Source: CAWEDP01 sp963807925
Lineage (GTDB): Bacteria > Acidobacteriota > Vicinamibacteria > Vicinamibacterales > CAVVIG01
Assembly: GCA_963807925.1 (NCBI GenBank)
Contig: CAWEDP010000002.1
Location: forward strand, 2,046,001 to 2,110,000
DNA length: 64,000 bases
Direction: 5' to 3'
Positions 39,635-48,425 of the stretch are shown piece by piece. The translations under genes were made by a program, and so were the position numbers. Under the pieces are notes generated by a model. That model saw nothing but the letters and a program-made list of their open reading frames with translations. It searched no databases and was not told the origin of the DNA. The first letter of the stretch is position 1, and each line of letters opens with the position of its first letter.

Positions 39635-41947
39635 ATGACCCGACTCCCGGCCGTCCTCATCGTCCTGCTCTCCTTCGTGCCCGCCGCCGCCATCGCCGCC
39701 GACGGCCCCGCGGCCGCCGCCCCCCGCCCCGCTCCGGACGCCTACGCCTTCGACATCCCGCCCGGGCCGCTCGACGCCGCGGTCGCCCGCTTCGCAGCGG
39801 TCACCGGCCTGACCGTCCTCGTCCCTCCGGGCGTCACGCTCGGCGTCTTCGACTCCCCCGGCGTCACCGGCCTCCATGCCGCGGACATGGCGCTCGAGCA
39901 GCTGCTCGCGGGAACGGCGCTCAGGTTCCGCCGGATCGACGCCGCGACGTACGCCCTCGACGTGGCGATCGCGCCCGAGCGCGTCGAGGTAACCGCACGC
40001 CTGGTGCCATACCGCGGCGATGAATCCGCATCGGCCACGAGGACCGCGACGCCGCTGCGCGACATCCCGCAAACCGTCACCGTCGTGCCGCGGCAGCTCC
40101 TGGTGGATCAGAGCGCGCAATCGGTCGCCGACGCCGTGCGGAACGTGCCCGGTGTCACGGTGGCGCAGGGCGAGGGCAACCGCGATCAGCTGGTGCTGCG
40201 CGGGATCAGCACGGGCTCCGATTTCTTCGTCAACGGCGTACGCGACGACCAGGAGCGCTTCCGCGATCTCTACAACGTCCAGAGCGTGGAGGTCGTGCAG
40301 GGGCCCGCGGCCGTCCTCTTCGGCCGCGGCGGCGCCGGCGGCATCGTCAACCTGGTGACGAAGACGCCGGTGCGCGGCGCGCCGTCAGAGGCGACCGCCG
40401 ATCTCGGCAGCGACGATCACAAGCGCGTCACCTCGCAGCTCGAGGTCGGGATCGGCTCGAAGGCGGCGCTGCACCTGAGCGCGGTCGGCGAGAACTCGGG
40501 CGGCTTTCGAGACGCGTTCTATCTCCACCGCTACGGGCTCAACCCCACGGTTCGCATCGACATGAGCGGACGGACGAGCCTCACGGTCGGATACGAGCGC
40601 CTGCACGATCGCCGTTTCGCCGATCGCGGCATCCCGTCGCAGGCCGGCGCGCCGGTGGACGTCGCGCCGGCGCAGCTGTTCGGATCGGCCCACCAGAACG
40701 AGGCGACGAGCGACGTGGACAGCATGTCGGCGACCTTCTCGCACGCGTGGTCGCCACGCGTCCAGCTTCGCAACAGCGTGCTCGTCGGCCGCTACGGCAA
40801 GTTCTACCAGAACGTGTATCCCGGAGGCGCCGTGAGCGGAGCGGGCCTCCTGTCGCTGGCGGCGTACAACCACGGGATCGACCGCACGAACCTCTTCAAC
40901 CAGACCGATCTCATCGTCGCGGCGCACCTGGGCGGCATGACGCACACGCTGCTCGTTGGCGTCGAAGCCGGTCGCCAGTTCCAGGACGAGATCCGCCATA
41001 CGGCCGCGCCGATTCCAGGCGTCCCGGTCGCCAGCGCCATCCGCGATGCCGACTTCGCGGCGGCTCCGCTGACGGTCGATCGCCATGCCACCTCCAGCGT
41101 CCTTGCCGCGTACGCTCAGGACCAGATCGCGTTCTCACCGCACTGGAAGGCAGTGGCCGGCGCGCGCATCGATCGGTTCGCGGTCGCCGTGGCCGATCAT
41201 CTCCCGGGCGCGCCGGATCTGTCGCGCGCCGACGCGCCGACCAGCCCCCGCGTCGGCGTCATCTATCAGCCGACGGCGGCGGCCTCGCTCTATACGAGCT
41301 ACAGCTACACGTTCCTGCCGAGCGGACAGACGCTCGGCCTCGCCGTGAACACCGCCGGCCTGGAGCCGGAGAGCGCCAGCAACTATGAAGCGGGCGCGAA
41401 ACTCGGCCTGGCCGGCGGACGCGTCGGCCTCACGACGGCCCTCTTTCGACTCGATCGGAACCACGTGAAGAACACCGACCCGACCGATCCCACGCGGCTG
41501 GTGCTGACCGGCCGGCAGCGCACCGACGGCTATTCGGTCGCGGTCGCCGGACATCCCGCGCCCCGATGGACGCTGTACGGCGGTTACGCCGGCCTGAACG
41601 CCCGCATCGTCGCCGACACGGCGGCGGCGCCCGCCGGGCGCCGCGTCGGACTGGTGCCGCGTTCGCAGTTGACGCTCTGGAGCACCTATGATTTCTCGCG
41701 GCGCTGGGGCGCAGGCGGCGGCGTGCTGGGCCAGTCGCGGATGTTCACCTCGTTCAGCAACGCCGTGGAGCTGCCGGGCTTCTTCCGGTTGGACGGGGTC
41801 GTCTCCTACCGGCGCGCGCGGTACCGCCTGTCGCTCAACGCGGAAAACCTGCTGAACTCGAAGTACTATCCGACGGCCAACGGGGACAACAACATCTCGC
41901 CCGGCTCGCCGAGAAGCGTGCGGGTCACTCTCACGGCGTTCTTCTGA
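39635..41947 (+). CDS. TonB-dependent siderophore receptor with STN domain
   Basis: 770 aa. Signal peptide (to IAADG), then a secretin/TonB short N-terminal (STN) domain (about 38-108: AFDIPPGPLDAAVARFAAVT, LEQLLAGTALRFRRID). A plug (about 125-245) contains PQTVTVVPRQLLVDQ, NFVNGVRDDQ-like FVNGVRDDQERF and VQGPAAVLFGRGGAGGIVN, all typical FhuA/FpvA-type. The barrel ends in TLTAFF. The STN domain usually signals to a FecR/FecI pair, but none is found nearby. A Fur box precedes it and ferritin follows after 12 nt, so iron is the substrate class; the siderophore is unknown. Confidence 0.94.
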   Translation: MTRLPAVLIVLLSFVPAAAIAADGPAAAAPRPAPDAYAFDIPPGPLDAAVARFAAVTGLTVLVPPGVTLGVFDSPGVTGLHAADMALEQLLAGTALRFRRIDAATYALDVAIAPERVEVTARLVPYRGDESASATRTATPLRDIPQTVTVVPRQLLVDQSAQSVADAVRNVPGVTVAQGEGNRDQLVLRGISTGSDFFVNGVRDDQERFRDLYNVQSVEVVQGPAAVLFGRGGAGGIVNLVTKTPVRGAPSEATADLGSDDHKRVTSQLEVGIGSKAALHLSAVGENSGGFRDAFYLHRYGLNPTVRIDMSGRTSLTVGYERLHDRRFADRGIPSQAGAPVDVAPAQLFGSAHQNEATSDVDSMSATFSHAWSPRVQLRNSVLVGRYGKFYQNVYPGGAVSGAGLLSLAAYNHGIDRTNLFNQTDLIVAAHLGGMTHTLLVGVEAGRQFQDEIRHTAAPIPGVPVASAIRDADFAAAPLTVDRHATSSVLAAYAQDQIAFSPHWKAVAGARIDRFAVAVADHLPGAPDLSRADAPTSPRVGVIYQPTAAASLYTSYSYTFLPSGQTLGLAVNTAGLEPESASNYEAGAKLGLAGGRVGLTTALFRLDRNHVKNTDPTDPTRLVLTGRQRTDGYSVAVAGHPAPRWTLYGGYAGLNARIVADTAAAPAGRRVGLVPRSQLTLWSTYDFSRRWGAGGGVLGQSRMFTSFSNAVELPGFFRLDGVVSYRRARYRLSLNAENLLNSKYYPTANGDNNISPGSPRSVRVTLTAFF

Positions 41948-41959
41948 GGAGCTGCTTCG

Positions 41960-42472
41960 ATGCATGCCGACGTGCTTCGCGCCATCAACACGCAAATCAA
42001 CTCCGAGCTCAGTGCCTGGTATCAATACCTCGCGATGGCGGCCTTCTGCGAACGGGAGAAGTTCACCGGCGCCGCGCGCTGGCTGAAGCTGCAGGCGATG
42101 GAGGAGTACCAGCACGGGATGAAGCTGTTCGACTTCGTGCTGGCGCGCAACGGCAACGTCGAGCTCGCCGCGATCGAGCAGCCGATGCTGGAGTTCGAGC
42201 ACTTCAGCGACGTCTTCGAGCGCGCGCTCGAGCAGGAGGAGCGGACAACGACCCAGATCAACAGCCTGTACGAGCTCGCGTTCCGATCCAAGGCGTTCGC
42301 CGAGATGACCGAGCTCCAGTGGTTCCTGACCGAGCAGGTGGAAGAAGAGAAGATGGCGCGAGAGATCGTGGCCAGGTTCAGGCTGGTCGGAGACGACGCC
42401 GGCTCGCTGCTCGATCTCGACCGCGAGCTCGGCGTACGGAGCACGGGCGCGCCCGGCGCCCCCGCCCGCTGA
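41960..42472 (+). CDS. Ferritin
   Basis: 170 aa, GGAG 8 nt before ATG. INSELSAWYQYLAMAAFCE gives the first ferroxidase glutamate (about 15). MEEYQHGMKLFDFV (about 49-62) is the Glu-Glu-x-x-His motif, and TEQVEEEKMAREIV (about 126-139) supplies the remaining ligands. This is non-heme ferritin (FtnA type), storing iron in the cytoplasm. Cotranscribed with the siderophore receptor, which is unusual because storage is normally induced when uptake is repressed. Confidence 0.95.
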   Translation: MHADVLRAINTQINSELSAWYQYLAMAAFCEREKFTGAARWLKLQAMEEYQHGMKLFDFVLARNGNVELAAIEQPMLEFEHFSDVFERALEQEERTTTQINSLYELAFRSKAFAEMTELQWFLTEQVEEEKMAREIVARFRLVGDDAGSLLDLDRELGVRSTGAPGAPAR

Positions 42473-42484
42473 CGCCTTCTCGCG

Positions 42485-43105
42485 CTACCGGAAGATCTTC
42501 GTCTTGGGCGCCGCGTCCTTCCGGAACTCGTGCGACATGTTGTAGAAGCCGGCCGCCGACACGGTGACGACGACTTCCTGAGGCCCCGGGTTCTCCCAGT
42601 ACCAGCCGTGGATGCCGGCGAAAGGCGCCGTCAGGGTTCCGGCCGCCGCCGCCGTCGCGGCGCGCTTTTCGAAGCTCTCGGCGTAGCCGCGCGGCGCGTC
42701 GTCAGGTTCGGCGTGCAGCTCGTAGTTGACCGGACCGGTCGCGTTCCACGAGTACAGCAGGGCGTCGCCCTTGTCGAGCCGGTACTTGTACTCGACCGAA
42801 TCGCCCGGCGCGATCCGGAACGCGACCGTTTCGTGCTGATACGGCCGCTCTCGCGGCGCGACAATCGGCGCCCCGCCGGTCCCCGCCGTGCGACTGGCGG
42901 TGAACGCGTCCAGGCCGCGCGACAGATCGCTCATCGCCATCAGCCCCATCTTCCGCCCGAGGCCGGTCGGATCGACGCCGAACTCGGCCGGCAACACCGC
43001 GACGACGAGCACGATGCCGGCGACCAGCAGCGCCGCACCCGAGGCCATCGCCAGCCGCTCCCGCGCCTCCACCGGCTGTTCGCCGCCAGTCGTCTCGATC
43101 ATCAC
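42485..43105 (-). CDS. Transmembrane anchor protein associated with HupE/UreJ permease
   Basis: 206 aa, one N-terminal membrane helix (LAMASGAALLVAGIVLVVAV, about 18-37) followed by a periplasmic domain with ETVAFRIAPGDSVEYKYRL, LLYSWNATGPVNYELHAEP and AGIHGWYWENPG. Proteins of this kind are annotated as transmembrane anchors next to HupE/UreJ-type permeases in Proteobacteria. The start overlaps the permease stop by 4 nt. Likely subunit or stabiliser of that transporter; no direct function known. Confidence 0.75.
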   Translation of the reverse strand: MMIETTGGEQPVEARERLAMASGAALLVAGIVLVVAVLPAEFGVDPTGLGRKMGLMAMSDLSRGLDAFTASRTAGTGGAPIVAPRERPYQHETVAFRIAPGDSVEYKYRLDKGDALLYSWNATGPVNYELHAEPDDAPRGYAESFEKRAATAAAAGTLTAPFAGIHGWYWENPGPQEVVVTVSAAGFYNMSHEFRKDAAPKTKIFR

Positions 43106-43812
43106 CGTCCACCCAGGAAGTATCCCGATATCTGGTAGCCAACGAGAAGGAATCCGCCGGTCATCAACGCGGTGTTGGTGACCAACGCGTGCCGCAGGAA
43201 GCCGGGACGCGCCCGCCAGTAGGTCAGCGCGATCAGCACGCCGGTCAGCGCGAGCGCCTGCCCGATTTCGACGCCGACGTTGAAGCTGACGATGTTGGCG
43301 ACGAGGCCGGTGGCCGAGAGCGAGAACTCCTGCAGCTTGGTCGCGAGCCCGAACCCGTGGAAGAGCCCGAACACGAGCACCGCCACGCGCGTGTTCGGCT
43401 CCACGCCGAAGAAGCGTCTGAATCCGTTCAGGTTGTCGAACGCCTTGTAGACGACGGAGAACCCGATGATCGCATCGACCAGGTACGGGTTCGCGCGGTA
43501 GCCGCCGAGCACGCCGCCGAGCAGCGTCACGCTGTGGCCGAGCGTGAACAGGCTGACGTACTGCACGACGTCGCGCAGACGGTACAGGAAGAAGATGACG
43601 CCGACCAGAAACAGCAGGTGGTCGTATCCCGTCACCATGTGCTTCGCGCCGAGGTACATCAGCGGCCCGACAGCAGCGCCCTGAATCGATTGCAGGAAGA
43701 GGGCGTCCTTCCCCGAAACCCCGTGCGCGCTGAGCACCGGCGCCGACGCCAGGACCAGCGGCAGCAGCACGGCGACCCCGACGCCGATCCGGCGTCCCCT
43801 GTTACGAGCCAC
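43102..43812 (-). CDS. HupE/UreJ-family membrane protein (putative Ni/Co permease)
   Basis: 236 aa. Signal-like first helix, then about six helices with GYDHLLFLVGVIF, FTLGHSVTLLGG and LFHGFGLA, the histidine motifs of the HupE/UreJ family that is thought to move nickel or cobalt. It overlaps the cytochrome c'-like gene upstream by 11 nt and the anchor gene downstream by 4 nt. Metal specificity is not readable. The B12 receptor at 37 kb would be consistent with cobalt, and the His/Cys-rich neighbours with copper or nickel. Confidence 0.85.
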   Translation of the reverse strand: MARNRGRRIGVGVAVLLPLVLASAPVLSAHGVSGKDALFLQSIQGAAVGPLMYLGAKHMVTGYDHLLFLVGVIFFLYRLRDVVQYVSLFTLGHSVTLLGGVLGGYRANPYLVDAIIGFSVVYKAFDNLNGFRRFFGVEPNTRVAVLVFGLFHGFGLATKLQEFSLSATGLVANIVSFNVGVEIGQALALTGVLIALTYWRARPGFLRHALVTNTALMTGGFLLVGYQISGYFLGGR

Positions 43813-44290
43813 GCTGATACTTCTGATGACAGGTGTCGCACGAGATGTTGACGGTCTCGCCGGCGGCGAGCACGCCGTCGGCGCTTCTGGCCTCGGTGGC
43901 CGCGAGCGCCGCCTTGCCGGCGTCGATCATGGCCTGCGACATCCTGACCCAGTCGCCTTTGTCGACCACGCGATTGCCGAGCAGCAGCAGGTTGCCCGAC
44001 TCGATGAGCGCCGCCGCCGCGTTCCCGACCGCCTCCCATTCCTCGTCGGTCCGCGGTGCCTTCTCCTCGACGCCCTTGACGGTCACCGTCGTGCTCACGG
44101 CGTCGAAGACCGTCGTCGCGGCCGGCCCGACGATGCCTTTCATGATCTGCCTGACGCTGGCCACCGGTGTCACGACGGGCGCCTGCGCGATGGGCGCGGC
44201 GCGGCGGGCGCGCGCGCCGGCGATCACGAAGCCGATGCCGGCCAGGTAGAGGAACACGCCAACGAGAAAGAACCAATGCCTCAGCCGCAT
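43802..44290 (-). CDS. Membrane-anchored cytochrome c'-like protein
   Basis: 162 aa. An N-terminal helix (WFFLVGVFLYLAGIGFVIAG) serves as anchor or uncleaved signal. The helical body ends in SCDTCHQKYQRG (about 150), a C-terminal heme motif as in cytochrome c'/c-556. It is a paralogue of the lipoprotein at 35453-36037 (shared RTDEEW, ESGNLLLL/EATNLLLM and CHQKY/CHLKY). First gene of the minus-strand operon with HupE/UreJ and anchor proteins, divergent from the His-plug receptor. The shared 27-bp element lies in the divergent gap. Confidence 0.85.
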   Translation of the reverse strand: MRLRHWFFLVGVFLYLAGIGFVIAGARARRAAPIAQAPVVTPVASVRQIMKGIVGPAATTVFDAVSTTVTVKGVEEKAPRTDEEWEAVGNAAAALIESGNLLLLGNRVVDKGDWVRMSQAMIDAGKAALAATEARSADGVLAAGETVNISCDTCHQKYQRGS

Positions 44291-44365
44291 GAATCGACCG
44301 GCCTCATGTCTTCTTTACGGAGCTGACAGGGCATTATGCCCCGGGCGGGCGCCTGGTCTGGCGAT

Positions 44366-44392
44366 CTGACGAAGAATTCAGGAACTCTTCAG
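44366..44392 (+). promoter_or_regulatory. Shared 27-bp element with 11-bp-phased TTCAG repeats (copy 2)
   Basis: Identical to 35374-35400 at 22 of 27 positions, beginning CTGACGAAGAATTCAG. TTCAG is perfectly repeated at 44377-44381 and 44388-44392, 11 bp apart. It lies 38 bp before the TonB receptor and 76 bp from the divergent cytochrome c'-like gene, so it could control both. Suggests an OmpR-type regulator not encoded in the window. Confidence 0.55.
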
Positions 44393-44429
44393 AAGGTGGA
44401 CAGGCACCGCTCCGATAGAGTCGAGGCAT

Positions 44430-46664
44430 ATGCCGACCGCGAAAACCATTTCAAGCGCGAAGATATCCGTCGCGCTGTTGCTGTCCCTGTTTGTCGGACG
44501 GTCGGCCAACGCCCAGGTATTCGGCACGGTTCGAGTTTCGGCGGCCGATCAACAAGACCTCGCCGTGCCCAGCGCCGACGTGACCATCAAGTCGGCGACG
44601 ACGGCGTGGATGGAGACCGCGAAGACCAATACCACCGGGGAGGCCCTTTTCGCCGCCGTGCCGGCGGGTCGGTACGTCGTGACGGTGACGTCGGGGGGGT
44701 TCAATCTGTCGGAGAAACAGATCGACGTGGCGTCGAACGCCGTCACGCCGGTGCGGCTGCAGTTGGAGGTGGCGGGGGTCACCGAGTCGGTCCAGGTGGC
44801 TGTCGCCGCCCAGACGGTCAACCCGGAGTCGTCGCGGACCGAAACGCTCGTCGCGCGCGCCGACATCCTGAAGGATCCGGGCGCCGATTCGGCCGGCAGC
44901 ATGGCGATGATCACCAACAACTCGCCCGGCGCCTACATGCTGCATGATCACCTGCATTCGCGAGGCGGCCACGGCGTCTCGTGGGAGATCGACGGCGTGC
45001 CGGTGCCCAGCAGCGCGATGGCGGTGGTTGGCTCGCAGTTCGATCCCAAGGACGTGGACCTGCTGGAAGTGAACCGCGGCGGTCTGGCCACGAGCACGGG
45101 AGACCGGCCGTACGGCGTCTTCAACGTGGTGCCCCGAAGCGGCTTCGAGGGCGACCGGTTCGGCGACGTCACCGGCACGGTTGGCAACTACTCGCTCGGC
45201 AACCTCCACGTGGCGCTCGGAGACCACAGCAAGGACCAGAAGTTCGCGTATTTCGCGAGCGCCTCGGGCAACACGACCGGCCTCGGCCTCGAGCGCGTGG
45301 ACACGACGCTCCTGCACGACGACGCGCACGCGTTCACGTTCTTCACGTCGCTGCTCTACAACAAGTCCACGCACGATCAGTTTCGCTTCGTCGGATCCGA
45401 ACGCTCGGTCAATCATCAGGTGCCGAACGTCGTCGAGCAGCAGGTCCTGGGGATAGACGACCGCGAGCTGGGCAACGATGGGTTCGGCAATTTCACCTGG
45501 CTGCGGACGTCGGACTCCGGCAGCAGCCTGATTGTCTCGCCGTACTACCACTACAACCGGCAGCAGTATCTCGGCGGGTCCAACGACCCGCTCATCACGC
45601 ACGACGACACGCGGGCCAACTACCTCGGAGCGATGGTCACCTTCTCGACCATCGTCGGCAAACACACGCTGCGAGTGGGCACCGATTCGTACGCCGAGCA
45701 CGACAACCTCCAGTTCGGCCTCAGGGAAACGACCGGGGACCTGCGCGAGGCGACACAGAACCAGCTGCTGTGGTCGAACGTGACCTCCATCTTCGTCGAA
45801 GACAGCTACCGCACTGCCTCGTGGCTCACGCTGAACGGCGGGCTGCGCTTCGAGCGTTTCGCAGGAACGATCACCGAGAACGCGACGAGCCCGCGCCTGG
45901 GCACCGCAATCAGCATCCCGCATGTCGGCGTGCTGCGCGCGTCGTACTCGCAGTACTACGAACATCCGCCGACCGCCACGATTTCGGGTCCTGTCCTCGA
46001 CTTCGCCCTCAACGAAGGCTTCGGATTCCTGCCGCTGCACGGGGAGCGCGACAAGGTGGTGGAGGTCGGCCTCGGCATCCCGGTCAAGGGATGGACGGTC
46101 GACTTGGATGCCTACCGCAACATGGTCGAGAACTTCGGCGACCACGACGTCCTCGGCAACTCGAACCTGCTCCTGCCGCTGTCCATCGCAGAAGGGCGGG
46201 TGCGCGCGTTCGAATCGACCCTGCGATCGCCCGTGCTCTTCAAGCGCCTGCAGCTGCACTACGCCTTCGCCTATCAGATCGCCGAGGCGAGAGGCGCCGT
46301 GACCGGCGGGATGACCGACTTCCGGCCGGCCAACAACAACGACTACTTCTACCTCGACCACGATCAGCGCGTGACGTTCAACAGCGGGGCGACGCTGAAT
46401 CTGCCGCAGGGGTTCTGGGTGTCGGAGACGACGCTGTTCGGCTCGGGATTCCTGCTCGTAGACGGCCCCGATCATCTGCCGTCGCACACGACCGCGGACA
46501 TCGCCGTCGGCAAGACGCTCAACGAGCGGGTGCAGGTGAGGTTCACGGCGACCAACGTCGCCAACGCCACCTACCTCACCGGATTCGAGAACTCGTTTGC
46601 CGGCACCCATTACGGCTACCCGCGTCAGGTGTCGGTGCAGGTGCAGTACAAGTTCCATTACTGA
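44430..46664 (+). CDS. TonB-dependent receptor with His-rich plug (putative metal or metallophore receptor)
   Basis: 744 aa. Signal peptide to SANAQ, carboxypeptidase-regulatory-like domain (about 30-115), then a plug in which MLHDHLHSRGGHGVSWEIDG (about 171-190) holds four histidines near the usual RGG motif. VNRGGLATSTGDRPYGVFNV follows. The barrel ends in YKFHY, an acceptable aromatic C-terminus. Receptors of this Acidobacterial branch are uncharacterised; the histidines and the neighbours (Cys/His-rich secreted protein, HupE/UreJ permease) suggest metal. First gene of a probable five-gene operon reaching 49365. Confidence 0.88.
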   Translation: MPTAKTISSAKISVALLLSLFVGRSANAQVFGTVRVSAADQQDLAVPSADVTIKSATTAWMETAKTNTTGEALFAAVPAGRYVVTVTSGGFNLSEKQIDVASNAVTPVRLQLEVAGVTESVQVAVAAQTVNPESSRTETLVARADILKDPGADSAGSMAMITNNSPGAYMLHDHLHSRGGHGVSWEIDGVPVPSSAMAVVGSQFDPKDVDLLEVNRGGLATSTGDRPYGVFNVVPRSGFEGDRFGDVTGTVGNYSLGNLHVALGDHSKDQKFAYFASASGNTTGLGLERVDTTLLHDDAHAFTFFTSLLYNKSTHDQFRFVGSERSVNHQVPNVVEQQVLGIDDRELGNDGFGNFTWLRTSDSGSSLIVSPYYHYNRQQYLGGSNDPLITHDDTRANYLGAMVTFSTIVGKHTLRVGTDSYAEHDNLQFGLRETTGDLREATQNQLLWSNVTSIFVEDSYRTASWLTLNGGLRFERFAGTITENATSPRLGTAISIPHVGVLRASYSQYYEHPPTATISGPVLDFALNEGFGFLPLHGERDKVVEVGLGIPVKGWTVDLDAYRNMVENFGDHDVLGNSNLLLPLSIAEGRVRAFESTLRSPVLFKRLQLHYAFAYQIAEARGAVTGGMTDFRPANNNDYFYLDHDQRVTFNSGATLNLPQGFWVSETTLFGSGFLLVDGPDHLPSHTTADIAVGKTLNERVQVRFTATNVANATYLTGFENSFAGTHYGYPRQVSVQVQYKFHY

Positions 46665-46701
46665 TGACGACGCCTCCCGCCGTGTCGGAGAACGCAGCCT
46701 G

Positions 46702-47076
46702 ATGCGTCGGACGCTGAGCGCGGCGCTCCTGGCGCTCGTCGTCGGCGTCTCGCCGCTCGCCGCGGACCGGTGCGGGATCGCGTGCGAGCTGGCGCGCCAT
46801 GGCGGCGCCGCCACGGCCGGCCCGGATTGCCATCACCAGGCCTCGCCGATGGCCGGCGTCGGAGCCACGCCGCGGGTCTGCGGATTCGCCCATGCCGCGC
46901 TGAATCCGTCGGCCGTCGCCACGGCGTCATCGGCGGATGGCCGCCCGACGCTGCTGGTGCTGCCTCTGCCGGCGCCGCCCGCGGCGCGTCCGCCGTTGCT
47001 CGCCGCGTGGCTCCACGAATCGCATCCACCTCCCGACCGACATCGGACGACGGTCTCGTCGCCCCTCCGCCTCTAA
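46702..47076 (+). CDS. Small secreted Cys/His-rich protein
   Basis: 124 aa from ATG 46702. Signal peptide MRRTLSAALLALVVGVSPLA, then CGIACELARHGG, DCHHQASPM and VCGF, giving a cluster of four Cys and several His or Met in the first 50 mature residues. The C-terminal part is Pro/Ala-rich and ends in PPPDRHRTTV. Composition suggests a periplasmic metal-binding protein (copper is likeliest), but no family is recognised. Lies 37 nt after the receptor gene and 108 nt before the next gene. Confidence 0.6.
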   Translation: MRRTLSAALLALVVGVSPLAADRCGIACELARHGGAATAGPDCHHQASPMAGVGATPRVCGFAHAALNPSAVATASSADGRPTLLVLPLPAPPAARPPLLAAWLHESHPPPDRHRTTVSSPLRL

Positions 47077-47184
47077 TACCTCGCACGTCACAACCGTTAC
47101 CGCCAGGCTGCAGCCGGTCGTCGAGGCGACTGTCGGGGTCCGGTGGGAGCCTTACCCGTACCCGTGCAAGGTTGTGAGGGAGAC

Positions 47185-48423
47185 ATGGTGGCCGAGAAAT
47201 GCTCGCGCCTCGCCAGAGTGTGCCTGTGGGTCGCGTCGTTGGTCTCGTTCAGCGTGCCGAGGCTGATGGTTTCGGCGCAAGAGCCCGACCATGCGCACAT
47301 GGCGGGCATGAACACCGCCACCGGCTGGCAGGTGATGCAGGACGCGGTTCTCTTCGCCGAGTACGACCATCAAGGCAGCGACCGCGGCGGTAACGAGCTC
47401 GTGGCCCCGAACTGGTGGATGGGCATGGCGCGGCGCCACGCCGGGCACGGCGAGATGATGCTGAACGCCATGTTCAGTCTCGATCCGGCGCTCGTCGGCC
47501 GCAACGGCTATGGCGAGATCTTCCAATCGGGCGAGGCGCTGGGCGGACGTCCGATCGTCGACCGGCAGCATCCCCACGATTTCTTCATGCAGCTCTCGGC
47601 ATCGTGGCGAATCGCCGCCACCGACCGGACCGCCGTCACGCTGACCGCGGCCCCGGTGGGCGCGCCGGCGCTCGGACCGACGGCGTTCATGCACCGCGCG
47701 TCGGCAACCGACAATCCGACCGCGCCGCTCGGCCATCACACGCTCGACTCGACGCACGTGTCGTTTGGCGTCGTCACGGCGGCCGTCGATCGCGGAAAAT
47801 GGACCGTTGAGGGGTCGCTGTTCAACGGCCGCGAACCGGATGAGCATCGGTGGAACGTCGACCTCGGACGCCTCGACTCGTTTGCCGGACGCCTCTGGTT
47901 CAGGCCGAGCGCGGCGTGGGCCCTGCAGGTGTCGTCGGGGCGGCTGACGGACCCGGAAGCGCTGGAGCCCGGCAACATCGTCCGCACGACCGCGTCGGTC
48001 AGCTGGATTGAGGCCACTGACGGAAGGATGGTGTCTGCCACCGCGGCGTACGGCCGCAACGATCTGCCGCAGGGATCCCGATCGGCCGCGCTCGTCGAGG
48101 GTGCGGCGCAGCAGGGCCCCGATACCGTCTACCTGCGGTTCGAGGGGCTGCAGGTGGAGACCCTGCTGCTTGAAACGGACGCGATTCCGGCTGCGGGCGC
48201 CGGGCCGAACGACGTCGTGTACGCGCTGACGAGCGGCATGGTGCGCGACCTGGTGAAACGCGGCGGGATCGAGGCGGGCGTCGGCGGCGATCTGACGGTC
48301 TACCTCACGCCCGATTCGCTCAAGAGCGCGTACGGCGCCCACCCGGTGTCGGCGCACCTGTTCATTCGGATTCGCCCGTCCGGAGCGCGCATGTGGAACA
48401 TGGGCCAGATGATGAGTCGCTGA
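47185..48423 (+). CDS. Exported outer-membrane-type protein with RQHPHD motif, function unknown
   Basis: 412 aa from ATG 47185 behind GAGGGAG; signal peptide ends near MVSAQ. Met/His-rich start of the mature part (DHAHMAGMNTATGW), then alternating beta-rich sequence with NWWMGMARRHAGHGEMML, GGRPIVDRQHPHDFFMQLS and long beta-hairpin-like stretches to SAHLFIRIRPSG, suggesting a beta-barrel. Similar uncharacterised proteins accompany copper genes in other bacteria (from memory). It sits between the Cys/His-rich protein and a cytochrome, and a metal-related envelope role is inferred. Confidence 0.75.
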   Translation: MVAEKCSRLARVCLWVASLVSFSVPRLMVSAQEPDHAHMAGMNTATGWQVMQDAVLFAEYDHQGSDRGGNELVAPNWWMGMARRHAGHGEMMLNAMFSLDPALVGRNGYGEIFQSGEALGGRPIVDRQHPHDFFMQLSASWRIAATDRTAVTLTAAPVGAPALGPTAFMHRASATDNPTAPLGHHTLDSTHVSFGVVTAAVDRGKWTVEGSLFNGREPDEHRWNVDLGRLDSFAGRLWFRPSAAWALQVSSGRLTDPEALEPGNIVRTTASVSWIEATDGRMVSATAAYGRNDLPQGSRSAALVEGAAQQGPDTVYLRFEGLQVETLLLETDAIPAAGAGPNDVVYALTSGMVRDLVKRGGIEAGVGGDLTVYLTPDSLKSAYGAHPVSAHLFIRIRPSGARMWNMGQMMSR

Positions 48424-48425
48424 CC

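Noticed and set aside
37006..39693. 895-codon minus-strand open frame opposite the B12 receptor
   Set aside because: It also covers the riboswitch leader and has no protein-like motifs; the plus strand has a signal peptide, plug and barrel.
47150..47171. MerR/CueR-like dyad (CCTTAC...GCAAGG) before the RQHPHD protein gene
   Set aside because: The half-site spacing is about 3 bp longer than in CueR-type operators, no -35/-10 pair fits around it, and no merR-like gene is in the window.
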